Source: an uncultured Clostridia bacterium (GTDB taxonomy: Bacteria > Bacillota > Clostridia > Oscillospirales > Ruminococcaceae). Taken from it: a DNA stretch of 64,000 nucleotides. The stretch covers positions 62,001-126,000 of the forward strand of contig CAMVDP010000003.1 in assembly GCA_947166275.1 (NCBI GenBank). The letters are read 5' to 3'. Position 1 is the first letter of the stretch; each line of letters starts with the position of its first letter. The notes beneath the pieces were generated by a model. That model searched no databases. It worked only from the letters and a program-made list of their open reading frames with translations, and was not told where the DNA came from. Position numbers and translations under genes: made by a program. Below are positions 49,200 through 56,893 of the stretch, in pieces.

Positions 49200-52106
49200 T
49201 CACGAGTCTCGGTTCATTTTGCGCTCGTACCACTCCTGTTTGGTCATAATTACCTGACGCGGCTTGCTTCCTTCGAAGCCGCCCACTACGCCGAGCTGTT
49301 CCATGGTATCGATAAGCCTTGCGGCGCGTCCGTAACCGAGCTTGAGCCTTCTCTGGAGGTAGGATGTGCTTGCCTGTCCCGCTTCTATGACAGCTTCGAT
49401 GGCTTCATCGAGCTTATCGTCGTCCACATCGACGCTGCCGCCTTCATCATCGTCACGGCTGCCCTTGCTGCCTTTTTCGGCTTTCTGTGCGGCGAGCTCC
49501 GCCTGACGGTCGATCTCTTCGATGACGCTCTGGTCATAGTCAAGCTCGAAGGAGCTCTTGATGAACTCCACTACGCGCTCGACCTCCTTGTCCGAGATCC
49601 AGCAGCCCTGCACGCGAAGCGGTTTTACCATGCCCACCGGCGCGTACAGCATATCGCCCTTGCCGAGGAGCTTCTCGGCTCCCGCACCGTCGATTATCGT
49701 ACGGCTGTCCACCTGCGACGCCACCTTGAGCGCGATACGGCTCGGTATGTTAGCCTTTATGACACCGGTCACGACGTTGACAGACGGACGCTGGGTAGCG
49801 ATAACAAGGTGCATTCCCGCGGCTCTCGCCATCTGTGCGAGCCTGCAGATGCTGTCTTCGACTTCGCCCGGAGATGCCATCATCAGGTCGGCGAGCTCAT
49901 CTATGAATATCACTATCTGTGGCAGCACAGGCATGTTTGCGCTGAGCCTTGCCGCCTTGTTGTAGCCTTCGAGATCGCGCACGTTGTTGTCCGAGAACAT
50001 CTTGTAACGGCTTAACATCTCTGTGACAGCCCATGCGAGCGCTCCCGAAGCCTTCCTCGGGTCGGTCACGACGGGTATCAGGAGGTGCGGTATGCCGTTG
50101 TATATCATGAATTCGACCGCCTTCGGGTCGATCATCAGGAAGCGTACCTCGTCAGGCGTCGAGCGGAACAGTATGCTCATGATTATCGAGTTCACGCACA
50201 CCGATTTTCCCGAGCCGGTGGTTCCTGCTATCAGTATATGCGGCATCTTCGCGATATCGGCTATTACGATGTCGCCCGAAATGCTCTTGCCGAGCACAGC
50301 TCCGAGCTTGCTCTTCGTGTCGCGGAATGCTTTCGTGTCCACCATCTCACGGAACGGCACGCTTTCAACAGTCTTGTTCGGCACCTCAATGCCCACCGCC
50401 GCCTTGTTCGGTATCGGAGCTTCGATACGCACTCCCGCAGTGGCGAGGTTCAGCGCGATATCGTCCACAAGTCCGGTTATCTTTGATATCTTGACACCGG
50501 GTGCGGGCTGCAGCTCGTAACGGGTGACAGACGGACCGCGTGCGGCCTCAAGGAACTTCGTCTCCACACCGAAGCTTTTCAGCGCGTTTACGAGCGTTAC
50601 CGCGTTATGCTGTATCTCTGCGTTTATGTCTTCGTCCGAGCGATCATGCACTACGTCATTGAGCAGTGTCAGCGGCGGCAGGGTGTACTGTTCGCTGTCT
50701 GCGATTATCTCGTTCACCCGGCGCTGACCGTCCTCGTCCTCACCTATCACGGTACCGAGTACGCGGACATTACCTTCCGCGGCAGCAGCGCGCTCCGCCT
50801 GTTCGCGGGTGAAGTCGCGTATCGCGTCGACGATATCACCTTCGGGCTTTTCTTCCTCCTTCTCCGGGACAGGAGCTTCGGTCGCCGGAGTCTCTGCTGC
50901 CGGAGCCGGCTCCGGGATATCGAACGGCGGTTCGTCATCGGAAGAGTCTGCTTCGGGAGCCGTGACATCTTCACTCTCCGTCGCAGGACGAATGTTGTCG
51001 GGGTTTATCAGGCTCTCATGCTTGAAGACGGGGTTCAGATGCTTCTCTGCGGGCAGCCCGTCCGAACCGTCCGCGTATTTAGGCTCGTCCGGTCTGTATG
51101 GTTCCGCGGGTGTATCATCGGTCGGGAAAGCCTTATTGGGCGAGAGCCCCTTGGTCTCAATCTTTATGTTGAGGTAATCGTTCAGGTCCTTCTGGAACTC
51201 TGCGCTGTCCTTTTTCTGCTCCTTTACGGGATCCTTGACCTCAAGCTCCTTCGCGGCGGCCTCCTTTTTATCCTCGGCAGAGACTTCCTGCTGGGCTCCT
51301 GTGGTCACGTTCGCAATGGAATCGAACTTGCGCCTGCGCTTTTCCTCGGCGGTCTGTTCGTGCTCCGCTTGTTTTGCCGCACGCTCGGCGGCACGGCGCT
51401 CCTTTTCTTCGGCGCGTTTTGCCATTTTCTCCGCTTCTATGCGGTCAAGCTCCGGCTTCAGGTATTCTCTTTCCTCGACCTTGCGGTCATGGTGCTCCTT
51501 TATCTTGCCGGCAGGCTTCTTCACCGCGTTGAACAGATCAAACAGCGACCGGTCGGTGATCAGCATCACCGCCACGAAAGTCACGAGTACCAGTATTATT
51601 ATTGCGCCGACCTGCCCGAAAAGCAGCAGAGGTGCGCCGAGCACAAGTCCCGCGAGTCCGCCGCCTGACAGCAGCTTGCCCTTGTCATACACATATCCGA
51701 GGGTGTCGCCGATAGTCGGGTCTTCCGCAGCTGGGTCACCTATCGAGCCTACAAATATCACCTGCGCCGCCGCGCAGATCAGCAGTATCAGCAGTATCAG
51801 CTGTACCATGCGCTTGGCTACCGTTGCTTTGGTCATGTCAGCGGATATCATCACCGCTATGTACAGCAGCACCGGACCGGTAAGGAACGCGCCCGCTCCG
51901 AACATACCGAACAGGAAGCCGTGCAGCGAATCCCACGCCGTAGGCTTCTCCGCCGCCGCGTCGCCGATGCACGCCAGCGCCAGAAGCAGCAGTCCCGCCG
52001 CGAACATCACGATAGATATCGTGTGCCGCCGTTTCGCGTCCGCCTTCAGCAGTGCAGCTTTTTTCTGTTCGAGCTGTGCCGCCTGTTTCTTTTTGCTTTC
52101 CGCCAT
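49200..52106 (-). CDS. ftsK: DNA translocase FtsK/SpoIIIE
   Basis: 968 residues. Four or five N-terminal membrane helices (to about residue 180), a long charged and acidic linker (to about 460), the RecA-like motor with Walker [14 protein letters not shown] and [12 protein letters not shown], and a C-terminal gamma winged helix ([34 protein letters not shown]) that reads chromosome orientation sequences. It pumps DNA at the division or sporulation septum. It is the last gene of tepA-ylzJ-uppP-ftsK. In Bacillus the order is tepA-ylzJ-spoIIIE, so uppP is an addition here. Confidence 0.96.
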   Translation of the reverse strand: MAESKKKQAAQLEQKKAALLKADAKRRHTISIVMFAAGLLLLALACIGDAAAEKPTAWDSLHGFLFGMFGAGAFLTGPVLLYIAVMISADMTKATVAKRMVQLILLILLICAAAQVIFVGSIGDPAAEDPTIGDTLGYVYDKGKLLSGGGLAGLVLGAPLLLFGQVGAIIILVLVTFVAVMLITDRSLFDLFNAVKKPAGKIKEHHDRKVEEREYLKPELDRIEAEKMAKRAEEKERRAAERAAKQAEHEQTAEEKRRRKFDSIANVTTGAQQEVSAEDKKEAAAKELEVKDPVKEQKKDSAEFQKDLNDYLNIKIETKGLSPNKAFPTDDTPAEPYRPDEPKYADGSDGLPAEKHLNPVFKHESLINPDNIRPATESEDVTAPEADSSDDEPPFDIPEPAPAAETPATEAPVPEKEEEKPEGDIVDAIRDFTREQAERAAAAEGNVRVLGTVIGEDEDGQRRVNEIIADSEQYTLPPLTLLNDVVHDRSDEDINAEIQHNAVTLVNALKSFGVETKFLEAARGPSVTRYELQPAPGVKISKITGLVDDIALNLATAGVRIEAPIPNKAAVGIEVPNKTVESVPFREMVDTKAFRDTKSKLGAVLGKSISGDIVIADIAKMPHILIAGTTGSGKSVCVNSIIMSILFRSTPDEVRFLMIDPKAVEFMIYNGIPHLLIPVVTDPRKASGALAWAVTEMLSRYKMFSDNNVRDLEGYNKAARLSANMPVLPQIVIFIDELADLMMASPGEVEDSICRLAQMARAAGMHLVIATQRPSVNVVTGVIKANIPSRIALKVASQVDSRTIIDGAGAEKLLGKGDMLYAPVGMVKPLRVQGCWISDKEVERVVEFIKSSFELDYDQSVIEEIDRQAELAAQKAEKGSKGSRDDDEGGSVDVDDDKLDEAIEAVIEAGQASTSYLQRRLKLGYGRAARLIDTMEQLGVVGGFEGSKPRQVIMTKQEWYERKMNRDS

Positions 52107-52136
52107 TTTTAACTTACCACCTGTTTTGAAAACGTA

Positions 52137-53003
52137 TTACATTACGAGGAACAGCCGTGTTCCTGTCACGTTCTCGTAAATGCCGGCACCGATGCAGGCA
52201 ATTCCGAGAATGAGAGTGTATATGCCGAATATCTTGAATTTGTCATGCTTTACGATGACTCTGACCAACGCTATCGCGATAAGTCCGATGACAGCCGCGG
52301 TAGCTGCGCCGACTGCGAACGGCACCCAATCCGCGTCGAATCCCGTGCCGAGGAGTTCCTTGCCCTCAAGCACCGCGCTTCCGAGTATCGCCGGTATGCC
52401 GAGTATGAAGGAGAACTCTGCCGCCGTCTCCCGCGTGAGCCCGCAGAACAGTCCCGAGGAGATCGTGCTTCCCGAGCGGCTCACGCCCGGAAACAGCGCC
52501 ACGACCTGGAACAGTCCGACCGTCACGGTGTCCTTTATTTTCATGTCCTTGCCGGTCTTGTGCCCTTTTACGCATGCGTCCGAGAGTATCAGCACTATCG
52601 AGGTGTAGATGAACGCGCAGCCCTCGAAAATGATGTCGTTGTCCTCCTGCACAGCGGTGAACCAGTCCTTGACCAGCACGAAAGGTACGAGTATCAGTGT
52701 CGCGAGTATCACCATTACCATCATGCGCCTGTCGTCGTTCATCTCCGACCAGCGGAAGCGTCCGGTGAAAACATCGCGTATCGATAGGAAGAACTCCTTA
52801 ATCATGCCGAAGATGCGCCCCGCGAAAGCTATGAACACTGCGAGCAGCGTACCGAGGTGAAGTACCACCGACATGAGCAGTCCCGAGTCTTCAACATTCA
52901 TGAAATGTCTTGCCACGGACAGATGCCCCGAGCTTGACACGGGCAGGAACTCGGTAAATCCCTGTATCACGCCCTGTATTACCGCGCTTATAATATCGTC
53001 CAT
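52137..53003 (-). CDS. uppP: Undecaprenyl-diphosphatase UppP
   Basis: Recycles the lipid carrier for cell-wall synthesis by removing one phosphate from undecaprenyl diphosphate; also known as BacA, giving bacitracin resistance. The N-terminus VIQGVIQGFTEFLPVSSSGHLSVARH and FPGVSRSGSTISSGLFCGLTRETAAEFSF hold the catalytic motifs. 288 residues with about eight membrane helices. GGAGA precedes the ATG. Confidence 0.97.
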   Translation of the reverse strand: MDDIISAVIQGVIQGFTEFLPVSSSGHLSVARHFMNVEDSGLLMSVVLHLGTLLAVFIAFAGRIFGMIKEFFLSIRDVFTGRFRWSEMNDDRRMMVMVILATLILVPFVLVKDWFTAVQEDNDIIFEGCAFIYTSIVLILSDACVKGHKTGKDMKIKDTVTVGLFQVVALFPGVSRSGSTISSGLFCGLTRETAAEFSFILGIPAILGSAVLEGKELLGTGFDADWVPFAVGAATAAVIGLIAIALVRVIVKHDKFKIFGIYTLILGIACIGAGIYENVTGTRLFLVM

Positions 53004-53048
53004 TATGTATATCTCCAGTTCCGCTGCTCGTTCGGAACGAGCAGCAAC

Positions 53049-53252
53049 TTACATTCTGCGGCCTGTTTTGTATTCGGTCCCCGGCAGGAACTTACCGTCA
53101 AGGTACATCCTCGGATCCGTTGATATCAGCCGTCTGATGTGTCCGTTTTCGAGCTCAAGCAGCCCGCCCTCAACGCGTGCGAATGTGCTTAAAGCAACTG
53201 TGCCGCTATTAAAGAATATGTCAGACGGGCTCACGATAGAATGAAGTATCAG
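53049..53252 (-). CDS. ylzJ: YlzJ-like protein
   Basis: 67 residues beginning [17 protein letters not shown], a fit to the small YlzJ family found between tepA and spoIIIE in Bacillus. The start appears to be a rare CTG: it overlaps the tepA stop (CTGA) and GGAGG lies nine bases upstream; no ATG, GTG or TTG gives a sensible N-terminus. Position in the cluster supports the call. Function is unknown; the family is tied to sporulation. Confidence 0.7.
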   Translation of the reverse strand: MILHSIVSPSDIFFNSGTVALSTFARVEGGLLELENGHIRRLISTDPRMYLDGKFLPGTEYKTGRRM

Positions 53253-53941
53253 ATCTCCCCGCCTCCCGCATTTTTCTCGTCTATAAGCGAGTACAGGCAC
53301 TCTATCGCGTCCGACAGCCCGCCGAGACGGTCTATGAGACCCGATCGCACCGCAGTCTCACCGTCTACCACCGAGCCTACGTCCATGACGAGCTCGTCCT
53401 TCTTCATCATGAATTCCCTGAAGTGCTCCGCTGTGATGCGGCTGTTGCGGGTGACGAAGTTGGTGATGCGCTCCTGCATACGGTCAAAGTATGACAGCGT
53501 CTGCGGTATGCCGAGCACAGGCCCGTTCATGCGTACCGGGTGTATAGTCATGGTCGCCGTGGGTACGATGAAGCTTCTGTTGGCACAGACTGCGAGCGGC
53601 ACTCCGATAGAGTGACCTCCGCCCACCACGAGAGAGACGGTGGGCGTTTTCATGCCCGCTATGAGCTCCGCGATAGCAAGTCCCGCCTCCACATCACCGC
53701 CCACGGTGTTGAGGATTATCAGCAGACCCTCGATGGTCCTGTCTTCCTCGATCGCGACGAGCGCGGGGATTATGTGCTCGTACTTTGTCGTCTTGTTCTG
53801 CGGCGGCAGGATATAATGACCTTCTATCTCGCCGATGACGGTGAGACAGTGTATGAGGTGTTCGGAGTTATGCGAGGCGGTGAGTCCGTTGTCCGACAGC
53901 ACCGATCCCTCTGCGGGCTCCTTGTCTTTTTCGTCGTCCAT
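53249..53941 (-). CDS. tepA: TepA/YmfB ClpP-family serine protease
   Basis: 230 residues of ClpP fold. The nucleophile Ser lies in [14 protein letters not shown] and the His in TIHPVRMNG, with an oxyanion-type GG in [16 protein letters not shown]. TepA of Bacillus helps degrade signal peptides or aids translocation and acts in sporulation; members often sit before ylzJ and spoIIIE, as here. AAGGAG precedes the start. Alternative: another cytosolic ClpP paralogue. Confidence 0.88.
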   Translation of the reverse strand: MDDEKDKEPAEGSVLSDNGLTASHNSEHLIHCLTVIGEIEGHYILPPQNKTTKYEHIIPALVAIEEDRTIEGLLIILNTVGGDVEAGLAIAELIAGMKTPTVSLVVGGGHSIGVPLAVCANRSFIVPTATMTIHPVRMNGPVLGIPQTLSYFDRMQERITNFVTRNSRITAEHFREFMMKKDELVMDVGSVVDGETAVRSGLIDRLGGLSDAIECLYSLIDEKNAGGGEI

Positions 53942-53973
53942 TATTCACGCTCCTTCGGATAATGATATTGTTA

Positions 53974-54135
53974 CGCTGTGTCACAACAAACGGCTGATTT
54001 CAGTTAACAGTTTACAGTTATGGTATCGCTTCGCGATATATTTTTAAAACTCGCCGCCGAAGGCGGCACCACAACTGTTAACTGTAACCTGTTCACTGTA
54101 CACTGAAATAATCAACCAAATGTTGTGACAGAGCA
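53974..54135 (+). mobile_element. MITE-like element, copy 1 (162 bp)
   Basis: Imperfect terminal inverted repeats CGCTGTGTCACAACA at the left and TGTTGTGACAGAGCA at the right; the similarity continues inward for about 20 more bases. It is flanked by a perfect 8-bp direct repeat TATTGTTA (53966-53973 and 54136-54143). Inside are CAGTTAACAGT-type inverted repeats around a small GC-rich stem; no coding region. TIRs beginning near GGCTCT and 8-bp duplications recall the ISL3 family, so it may be moved by such a transposase in trans. Confidence 0.75.
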
Positions 54136-54242
54136 TATTGTTATTATCCGTTGACCGAACGCAAATATACAGTTTATTATATCATAAAACGCTGTAAAAT
54201 GCAATATTTTTTGTAAGATAATCCGAAAATCAGAAAATATCA

Positions 54243-54271
54243 TTGATTTTACGCGGTTTTTGTGGTATAAT
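54243..54271 (+). promoter_or_regulatory. Promoter of metA
   Basis: TTGATT, 17-bp spacer, TATAAT with TG extension. The leader is only about 47 bases, too short for a SAM riboswitch or T-box. Confidence 0.85.
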
Positions 54272-54324
54272 TTCCGTTAAGAATGATATAAAAAGGACAA
54301 AAGAGACCACAGGAGCTGATATAA

Positions 54325-55257
54325 ATGCCGATAAATATACCGAGAAATCTGCCCGCGTACCGCACGCTGCAGGACGAGAACATCTTTGTCATGGCAAGCG
54401 AAAAGGCGCTCACGCAGGATATCCGTCCGCTTCGCGCCGCAATATTTAACCTTATGCCGAAGAAGATAGAGACCGAGACACAGCTTCTGCGTCTGATGAG
54501 CAATACGCCGCTCCAGGTCGACATAACGCTGCTGCGGACGGATACCCATACCTCGCGCCATACCGCAGCCGAGCACCTCGAAAACTTCTACAAGACCTTC
54601 GACGAGATAAAGGACGAGTACTTCGACGCGCTCATCATTACCGGAGCGCCTGTTGAAAAGTATGACTTCCACGAGGTCACATACTGGGACGAGCTCTGTA
54701 TGATAATGGAGTGGTCGAAGTCCCACGCTTTCTCATGTATGCACATCTGCTGGGGCGCTTTCGCGGGGCTTTACTACCACTACGGCATAGAAAAGCGCAG
54801 CCTTCCGAGAAAGATGTTCGGAGTATTCCCGCATAAGATACTTGTTGAAAATCACCCGCTGTTCAAGGGATTTGACGATACGTTCTACGTTCCCCATTCG
54901 CGCCATTCGGAGGTGTTCGCGGATGACATACACGCCTGCCCGAAGCTCCAGCTGCTTGCGTATTCCGACCTCGCGGGAGTCTATGCCGTTTCCGATATCA
55001 CCGGGCGGCAGATATTCCTCACCGGACACGGCGAGTACGAGCGCAACACGCTTAAAAACGAGTATGTGCGTGACATGGATAAAGGGCTCACCGATGTGGG
55101 ACTGCCTTATGGCTACTTCCCGGACGACGACCCCTCAAAGACTCCCCCGTATATCTGGAGAACGTCCGCGAGCCTGCTGTACTCGAACTGGCTGAACTTC
55201 TGCGTATATCAGGAGACGCCGTACGACATTTCGAAGATACCTCCGCTCGTCATATAA
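54325..55257 (+). CDS. metAA: Homoserine O-acetyltransferase (MetA family)
   Basis: First step of methionine synthesis: acylates homoserine. 310 residues, full length. The catalytic Cys142 is in CMHICWGAFAG, with His and Glu in TGHGEYER near the C-terminus. The specificity residue in TGAPVE is Glu111; MetA enzymes with Glu here use acetyl-CoA, while Gly gives succinyl-CoA, so this should be an acetyltransferase despite the common succinyltransferase name. It has its own promoter and terminator and lies between the two MITE copies. Confidence 0.93.
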   Translation: MPINIPRNLPAYRTLQDENIFVMASEKALTQDIRPLRAAIFNLMPKKIETETQLLRLMSNTPLQVDITLLRTDTHTSRHTAAEHLENFYKTFDEIKDEYFDALIITGAPVEKYDFHEVTYWDELCMIMEWSKSHAFSCMHICWGAFAGLYYHYGIEKRSLPRKMFGVFPHKILVENHPLFKGFDDTFYVPHSRHSEVFADDIHACPKLQLLAYSDLAGVYAVSDITGRQIFLTGHGEYERNTLKNEYVRDMDKGLTDVGLPYGYFPDDDPSKTPPYIWRTSASLLYSNWLNFCVYQETPYDISKIPPLVI

Positions 55258-55261
55258 ACAG

Positions 55262-55301
55262 CAGCGCCCCCGCACTTCCGAAGATGCGGGGGCTGTTTTT
55301 T
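55262..55301. terminator. Terminator between metA and the CheX-like gene
   Basis: GC-rich stem around GCCCCCGCA/TGCGGGGGC then TTTTTT on the plus strand. Confidence 0.88.
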
Positions 55302-56175
55302 ATTCTTTAATCACAGCGATCTTGATATCGCCGAACGAGAAGCTGAGCGTGACTGCGATACCGTTTTCCGGTATGTTCATCATAAGCTGCTCCTCTGATG
55401 TCTGGGGTGAGAGTTCAAGCTCCATGTTACCGGAGTTGGACATGTTCACTGCGAACAGTCCGTTCTGGAGGTTAAGCAGCTCACCTACGCACGCCTTTGT
55501 GTAATCGTCGGTCTCGGTGAGGTTCTCGCCGGCGTATCTTGCCGCGATACCGATGAAGCCGAGTTCAGTGCCTCCGAGCACTACCTTGGCATTCAGGGGA
55601 CCGGATATGGTCTGACAGCACGCGTAGTTCATAGATATCGTGGTCATGCGTGCCACACCTGCGAATGAGAAGTCATCTCCGAGGAATCGTATAAGGTTGC
55701 GTATAAACAGGAGAATGTATTCTGCGAAGAACTCGCTGTCCTGCATGGTGTCGATACCGAGTATCTGCACCATTTCGTTCTCCATGCGTTCTTCCTCGCT
55801 CTCACCGTTTATCAGTGAGGCTTTGCGCTTGTAGTCGGTGAGTGCGTCCTCGAACTCCTTGTTACTTATGAAGCCGAAGTCAATAAGCGCCTGTCCGAGC
55901 ACGAGGTTGGCGTTTTTCTGCTTTGTGAGCAGCATTCTCACCTGTTCCTCCGTGAGGTATCCCTTGCTTACCGCGATGTCGCCGAAGCGCTTATCTACAG
56001 TATGCTGAAGCTCATGTATCTCATCGACCTGTGCGGCAGTCATGTAACCTGCGTCTATCGCAGCTGCGCCGAGCTTTGCCTTTATACGCGTCATAGCGGT
56101 GAGTGCTGCATGGAGTTCGTCCGCGTCGATGATACCGTTATTGAGCATATAATGCCCGAAAAGCTGTGTATACAT
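55300..56175 (-). CDS. CheX-like phosphatase domain with T2SSE-N-like repeats
   Basis: 291 residues in two parts. Residues 1-125 contain three or so helical repeats like the N-terminal domain of GspE/PilB-type ATPases (LLTKQKNANLVLGQALIDFGFIS and two more LxxAxxxxGYxxxxQVxE units). Residues 150-290 look like CheX/CheC: the signature helix reads GELLNLQNGLFAVNMSNSG with the Glu and Asn that would attack phospho-Asp. CheX dephosphorylates CheY~P. It is transcribed 11 bases after a single receiver-domain protein, its likely partner. No flagellar or other chemotaxis genes are near. Confidence 0.75.
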   Translation of the reverse strand: MYTQLFGHYMLNNGIIDADELHAALTAMTRIKAKLGAAAIDAGYMTAAQVDEIHELQHTVDKRFGDIAVSKGYLTEEQVRMLLTKQKNANLVLGQALIDFGFISNKEFEDALTDYKRKASLINGESEEERMENEMVQILGIDTMQDSEFFAEYILLFIRNLIRFLGDDFSFAGVARMTTISMNYACCQTISGPLNAKVVLGGTELGFIGIAARYAGENLTETDDYTKACVGELLNLQNGLFAVNMSNSGNMELELSPQTSEEQLMMNIPENGIAVTLSFSFGDIKIAVIKE

Positions 56176-56185
56176 AAGCTCCCCC

Positions 56186-56560
56186 TTATTCCTTGAGCAT
56201 ACGGTTTATCACCTTGAGCACATCTTCTTCTTTAACGGGCTTCTGAAGGAACTCGAAGGCTCCTTCTTTGATAGCCGCGATAAGATTGCTCTGGGTACCG
56301 ACCGTGGATGCCATGACGATCTTTGCCTCGCTGTCGGCGGCACGTATCTCACGGAGCGCGTCAATGCCGGTCTTTTTGGGCATAACGATATCCATGAACA
56401 CAAGATCCGGCTTCTTTTCCTTGTACATATTGACAGCTTCCTCGCCGTCGGCAGCATTGATGACTGTATTGATGCCTACTTTTGAGAGTATCTCGGCAAT
56501 TTTCTTTCTGACGAGGGGGGAATCGTCGCAGATCATAACAGTTATATCCGATATTTTCAT
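56186..56560 (-). CDS. Single-domain response regulator (CheY-like)
   Basis: 124 residues, receiver domain only. Acidic pocket D12 and D13, phosphoacceptor D57 in VFMDIVMP, conserved Thr in ASTVG and Lys in LQKPVK. There is no output domain. ATG 56560 fits the GGAG box better than the ATG two codons upstream, which nearly touches it. In an operon with the CheX-like gene, it may report to a motility or pilus system or to a phosphorelay; the orphan histidine kinase at 24 kb is one possible donor but nothing links them directly. Confidence 0.9.
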   Translation of the reverse strand: MKISDITVMICDDSPLVRKKIAEILSKVGINTVINAADGEEAVNMYKEKKPDLVFMDIVMPKKTGIDALREIRAADSEAKIVMASTVGTQSNLIAAIKEGAFEFLQKPVKEEDVLKVINRMLKE

Positions 56561-56607
56561 TCCCATGCTCCTTTTTAATCTGCAATATAACCAAACTTTA
56601 TAAGAAC

Positions 56608-56636
56608 ATTATACTATATTTTTCCGAAAATTACAA
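56608..56636 (-). promoter_or_regulatory. Promoter of the CheY/CheX-like operon
   Basis: Minus strand TTGTAA, 17-bp spacer, TATAAT. Confidence 0.85.
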
Positions 56637-56716
56637 TAGATAGTTTAGATTTTTTTGATTTTTTACATAATCAACAAATTTCGCTGATATTTTTCTCATA
56701 GCAGACTTTTTTGTTT

Positions 56717-56811
56717 GGCTCTGTCACAACATTTGGTTGATTATTTCATTGTACAGTGAACAGGTTACAGTTAACTGTTCACTGGAATCAGCCGGTTGTT
56801 GTGATACAGCG
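56717..56811 (-). mobile_element. MITE-like element, copy 2 (95 bp, inverted and internally deleted)
   Basis: Begins GGCTCTGTCACAACA and ends TGTTGTGATACAGCG, the reverse of copy 1, and lies between perfect 8-bp duplications TTTTGTTT (56709-56716 and 56812-56819). The middle of copy 1 is missing; the outer parts agree at most positions. No coding region. Two copies with different target sites show independent insertion. Confidence 0.75.
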
Positions 56812-56852
56812 TTTTGTTTTGTGCTCGCAGGGAGCTACCGGAGAAAACAAAA

Positions 56853-56880
56853 GACCCGGGATACGTTTGTATCCCGGGTC
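56853..56880 (-). terminator. Terminator of the cmk-plsC-ispH/rpsA operon
   Basis: 12-bp perfect stem GACCCGGGATAC/GTATCCCGGGTC, GTTT loop on the plus strand; on the minus strand TTTTGTTTT follows. Confidence 0.9.
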
Positions 56881-56893
56881 GGTGTGTATAAGA

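Noticed and set aside
53541-54143. Insertion sequence with transposase near tepA
   Set aside because: Only a non-coding 162-base element is present; no transposase frame on either strand.
54272-54324. SAM riboswitch or T-box before metA
   Set aside because: The leader is about 47 bases with no such structure; the MITE lies upstream of the promoter.
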